Assembly (NCBI GenBank): GCA_002746275.1
Contig: NVWR01000012.1
Span: forward strand, 1-18,626
Reading direction: 5' to 3'
Source of the DNA: Rhodobiaceae bacterium
GTDB taxonomy: Bacteria; Pseudomonadota; Alphaproteobacteria; Parvibaculales; Parvibaculaceae
Length of the DNA: 18,626 nt
The translations under genes were made by a program, and so were the position numbers. The notes under the pieces were generated by a model. That model was given only the letters and a program-made list of their open reading frames with translations, was not told the DNA's origin and ran no database searches. Positions 14,894 to 18,626 of the stretch are shown here, piece after piece. The first letter of the stretch is position 1, and each line of letters begins with the position of its first letter.

Positions 14894-15098
14894 ATGAAAA
14901 GCTCCTCTTGCGAGCAATCTTCGCAGTCCCCCCTTGTGCGTATGCCCGAAAAGAATGGCTTAGATGAGATAGACGCCCCGCATGTCAGATGCTTCCCAGA
15001 TGGAGGGAGGAGGCCCGGGCCGGGCCTGTGCGGCAAAGCCTACTGGCTCGCGCAGATCGATGCAAGAGACCTAATCGTGTACGGGGGGATAGCAGGTC
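14894..15098. other. Gene-free stretch upstream of the DnaB-like gene
   Basis: It holds the leader of the minus-strand ATPase gene next to 14893 and a GC-rich self-complementary patch near 15015 (GGCCCGGGCCGGGCC). A plus-strand frame is open from 14894 to 15304, but it has no ribosome site and runs across the TSUP remnant in another frame and the palindromic element, so it is not called. I see no RNA gene that I recognise. Confidence 0.4.
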
Positions 15099-15167
15099 AG
15101 GCCCATTGCCCCCACACTGCTAACTGTGATTGCGCTCGCCACACTTTGGAGAGCTCTGGTCGCTTAG
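15099..15167 (+). pseudogene. Remnant of a second TSUP permease gene (3' end only)
   Basis: The frame here reads R-P-I-A-P-T-L-L-T-V-I-A-L-A-T-L-W-R-A-L-V-A-stop. The last 69 bases of the intact TSUP gene (14089-14157) read R-P-I-A-L-T-L-L-T-I-I-A-L-A-T-L-W-G-A-I-G-L-stop. The two align without gaps to the stop codon: 48 of 69 bases and 16 of 22 residues agree by hand count. Most differences fall at third codon positions. Five bases upstream of the match the frame is closed by a stop (TAG at 15090-15092), and no start or earlier TSUP sequence is convincing. It is therefore a truncated copy that diverged as a coding gene before it was broken. Confidence 0.75.
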
Positions 15168-15208
15168 GAGAACCCAAGAACTGGCTTAGCAGAAACAATT
15201 CTGCCCGA

Positions 15209-15288
15209 TTGTCATGCTCGGGCTTAACCCGAGAATCCACGAACTATGGGAAACTGTTTGGACCCTCGGATCAAGTCCGAGGGCGACA
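15209..15288. repeat. REP/BIME-like double-hairpin intergenic element
   Basis: Two stem-loops separated by about 30 bases: CTCGGG (15217-15222) with CCCGAG (15228-15233), and CCCTCGGA (15263-15270) with TCCGAGGG (15276-15283). The outer ends TGTCATGCTCGGG and the complement of the right end (TGTCGCCCTCGG) form imperfect terminal inverted repeats. The layout with TCAAG in the loop and a terminal GACA resembles the dispersed palindromic repeats common between genes in many alphaproteobacteria. Only one copy is in this window. Confidence 0.65.
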
Positions 15289-15300
15289 GTTTGAGAGAGC

Positions 15301-15921
15301 TTAACTCTCACCCAACGCCTTGTTTGAGCGTTTGAGCGCACTAAGCAAATCCGAGACATCACCTTGACCGGCCTGAACCGAAAAATCGCTCGGATCGGCC
15401 CCAATTTGTTTTCCAACAGTGTCACAATATTTCTGAAGATCAGAAAAAAATCGGCTTACTTCCTCAGGTGTGTGCACGCCGATTGGATTCCCATCTAATC
15501 GGGTTGCTTTATCCGAATGCGCAATCAACTTGTTCCGAACGGAAACAATAAGATTTCGGTATTGCATAAGCTTCTTGGAGATAGAACAAATCTCTGGACT
15601 CATTAGTTTATTTTTCTTCAGCTCAGCATTCAGATGCGCGACTGTCAAATTGTCACGCGTTATACCCTGCACCTTAGACGTCGCCGGATCAGTCAATTTA
15701 GCGATCTGCAAAATGATATACTCAACAAGTATATTGCTGAGGTTATAAAAAAACACTTCGGCAGAAGCTCTCAAGAGGCCATCGTTTTCCGAGCCAGATT
15801 CATACAGAGAATGATACATGTTGTAACAATGGCGAAGCCACATAGCGTCTTGTCGAAATGCAACAAATGATGTCTTAAGTTCCAACAAACTACTGCTCCC
15901 CTCAAAAAAAGGCAGAGACAT
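15301..15921 (-). CDS. HEPN domain protein, AbiU2-like, with a thiC-derived C-terminal tail
   Basis: 206 residues from ATG 15921, chosen for GGAGG six bases upstream (GTG 15966 would overlap thiC and has no such site). All-helical character. VFFYNLSNILVEYIILQIAK followed by LTDPATSK, then ITRDNLTVAHLNAEL and LIVSVRNKLIAHSDK match the AbiU2/HEPN pattern. The HEPN catalytic motif R-X4-6-H is R129-N-K-L-I-A-H135. HEPN proteins are often RNases in toxin-antitoxin or phage-defence systems; AbiU2 belongs to a lactococcal abortive-infection pair. No antitoxin partner is visible. Hand-counted GC over 15481-15780 is about 42 percent, well below thiC, indicating transfer. The last residues [11 protein letters not shown] copy Thi[12 protein letters not shown]. 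Confidence 0.75.
   Translation of the reverse strand: MSLPFFEGSSSLLELKTSFVAFRQDAMWLRHCYNMYHSLYESGSENDGLLRASAEVFFYNLSNILVEYIILQIAKLTDPATSKVQGITRDNLTVAHLNAELKKNKLMSPEICSISKKLMQYRNLIVSVRNKLIAHSDKATRLDGNPIGVHTPEEVSRFFSDLQKYCDTVGKQIGADPSDFSVQAGQGDVSDLLSALKRSNKALGES
15310..15336 (-). repeat. Direct repeat of the thiC 3' end (copy inside the HEPN gene)
   Basis: Nine codons for LKRSNKALG, two residues before the stop. The partner copy is 15965-15991 in thiC, same strand. 23 of 27 bases agree; the four differences are all synonymous third positions (Leu, Ser, Asn, Leu). Base similarity continues a few bases toward the stop only if a one-base shift is allowed, which argues for DNA duplication rather than chance. 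Confidence 0.75.
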
Positions 15922-15955
15922 GCCCCGCCTCCATTTCTCGTTGATGATCGAGTGC

Positions 15956-17821
<1,866 letters not shown>

Positions 17822-17862
17822 TTAGTGGAAAAGACCCCGGGATGCGGAAAAGGAGGCGGTGG

Positions 17863-17960
17863 TCCGTCCCTTCGCCGGCATGACCCGGATCAGGTTCTAA
17901 GGGTCTAGCAACTGCCATCTCAGCCCGTTCCACAAACCCGGAACAGACACCCCTCGGATG
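17863..17960 (-). promoter_or_regulatory. TPP riboswitch (THI element) in the thiC leader
   Basis: On the minus strand the conserved blocks come in order: GAGGGGTGTC, then GGGCTGAGATGG (the CUGAGA pyrimidine sensor), GACCCTTAGAACCTGATC and CGGGTCATGCCGGCGAAGGG. These are the invariant TPP aptamer segments. No strong terminator follows. A CTCCT downstream on the same strand (near 17850) could pair with the AGGAG before the thiC ATG, so control is more likely at translation; that part is inference. Confidence 0.96.
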
Positions 17961-17966
17961 GGCCGG

Positions 17967-17995
17967 AGTGTGCACTTTTCGTAGCGGCGGGTCAA
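17967..17995 (-). promoter_or_regulatory. Candidate thiC promoter
   Basis: Minus strand TTGACC (complement of 17990-17995), a 17-base spacer, and CACACT (complement of 17967-17972). The -35 matches five of six positions; the -10 is poor, three of six. The start would fall just before the riboswitch, which supports the placing. Confidence 0.5.
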
Positions 17996-17999
17996 AGCC

Positions 18000-18017
18000 C
18001 CCCATTGCAAAATGGGG
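18000..18017. other. Hairpin between the divergent thiC and NMO genes
   Basis: CCCCAT (18000-18005) pairs with ATGGGG (18012-18017) around TGCAAA. It lies directly upstream of the thiC -35 and about 48 bases before the NMO start. There is no T run, so it is not a terminator; it may be a protein site or chance. Confidence 0.3.
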
Positions 18018-18064
18018 CCCCGCTCTCCACATTTGCGGCACGGCAAAAACGCGGGGACAATTTC

Positions 18065-18626
18065 ATGTGGCCAGACACACGCTTACAAGAACTATTGGAT
18101 ATTGAGCATCCTCTTATCCAGGCCCCGATGGCAGGGGTTTCAACGCTTGCCATGGCGCTGGCCGCGGCCAATGCCGGGTGTCTGGGCTCTCTGGGGTGTG
18201 CCATGACACCTCCTGATGCCCTCAAAAAGCAGTTGCGGGAAGTGGGGCAAGCGACCAATCACCCGATTAATTTCAACTTCTTTGTGCACAACGAACCCGA
18301 TCTGGCGGGCTTTGACCCACAGCCGATGACGGCGGCCTTGCAGGCTGAATATGAGACCGCAGGCCTGGGCACCGTGCCCGAGCCCAAAACCGGTACCTCT
18401 GCTTTTTCAGACGACGTGCTCGATATTCTGTTGATGTCCCCACCCAAGGTTGTGAGTTTTCACTTCGGCCTGCCATCCCCTCATGCTGTCACGGCCCTGA
18501 AAGACAAAGGTGTCCGCCTGCTCGGCTGCGCCACATCTGCGATCGAAGCCAAGGTGCTGCAGGCAGGTGGCATGGATGCCATTGTGGCGCAAGGAAGCGA
18601 GGCGGGCGGCCATCGCGGCAGCTTCA
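18065..18626 (+). CDS. Nitronate monooxygenase / 2-nitropropane dioxygenase family flavoprotein (3' end outside window)
   Basis: 187 residues visible, cut by the window edge. FMN-dependent TIM-barrel family oxidising alkyl nitronates such as propionate-3-nitronate, though many members act on other substrates. MWPDTRLQELLDIEHPLIQA followed by PMAGVST and LAAANAGCLGSLGCAM form the typical N-terminal strand and FMN-proximal region. PINFNFFVHNEPD and VVSFHFGLPSP follow. AIVAQGSEAGGHRGSF is the phosphate-binding signature at the end of the visible part. Start ATG 18065 has GGGGA seven bases upstream. Divergent from thiC. Confidence 0.92.
   Translation, partial: MWPDTRLQELLDIEHPLIQAPMAGVSTLAMALAAANAGCLGSLGCAMTPPDALKKQLREVGQATNHPINFNFFVHNEPDLAGFDPQPMTAALQAEYETAGLGTVPEPKTGTSAFSDDVLDILLMSPPKVVSFHFGLPSPHAVTALKDKGVRLLGCATSAIEAKVLQAGGMDAIVAQGSEAGGHRGSF

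Noticed and set aside
14894..15304. 136-residue plus-strand open frame between the ATPase and HEPN genes
   Set aside because: No ribosome site; it crosses the TSUP remnant in a different frame and the palindromic element.

Overview
The window reads as a chromosomal segment of an alphaproteobacterium. The evidence is a fixGHIS/ccoGHIS block directly after ccoP, an rluD-rpoH pair with a DUF6476-like membrane protein divergent from rluD, a DUF2189 membrane protein, and a small RNA with CCUCCUCCC anti-Shine-Dalgarno loops of the kind known from rhizobial relatives. GC is moderately high. The genus cannot be named from the sequence.

Layout. Positions 1-5205 hold the end of a cbb3 cytochrome oxidase operon: the 3' part of ccoP, then ccoG, ccoH, ccoI and ccoS on the plus strand, tightly packed and partly overlapping. 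CcoG and CcoH are assembly factors, CcoI moves copper and CcoS completes cofactor insertion, so the block builds the oxidase whose diheme subunit is CcoP. A DUF2189 gene converges on ccoS with overlapping stop codons. The gap at 6000-6500 contains a well-formed sRNA gene (about 6332-6418). DUF6476-like and rluD genes are then divergent with overlapping 5' ends, followed by rpoH (heat-shock sigma factor) with a terminator. Next come an SDR whose active site has the Y-X6-K spacing of enoyl-ACP reductases and a convergent msrA. A TetR regulator and an N-acyl-D-amino-acid deacylase-type amidohydrolase form a two-gene operon (ATGA overlap), with a candidate autoregulatory operator over the TetR start. 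A TSUP permease follows.

From 14160 to 15955 lies a small accessory zone between TSUP (plus) and thiC (minus). It holds a stand-alone DnaB/RecA-like ATPase, a decayed second copy of the TSUP 3' end, a palindromic REP-like element, and a low-GC HEPN/AbiU2-like gene. The last nine codons before its final two residues repeat the corresponding codons of thiC. Both flanking core genes therefore have a diverged second copy of their 3' end inside the zone. The two fossil ends face each other across the REP-like element, as the intact genes do across the zone. This is the most unusual structure in the window.

The right end carries thiC with a TPP riboswitch and promoter, divergent from a nitronate monooxygenase/2-nitropropane dioxygenase-type gene cut by the window edge. 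No tRNA, rRNA, CRISPR array, transposase or integrase was found.
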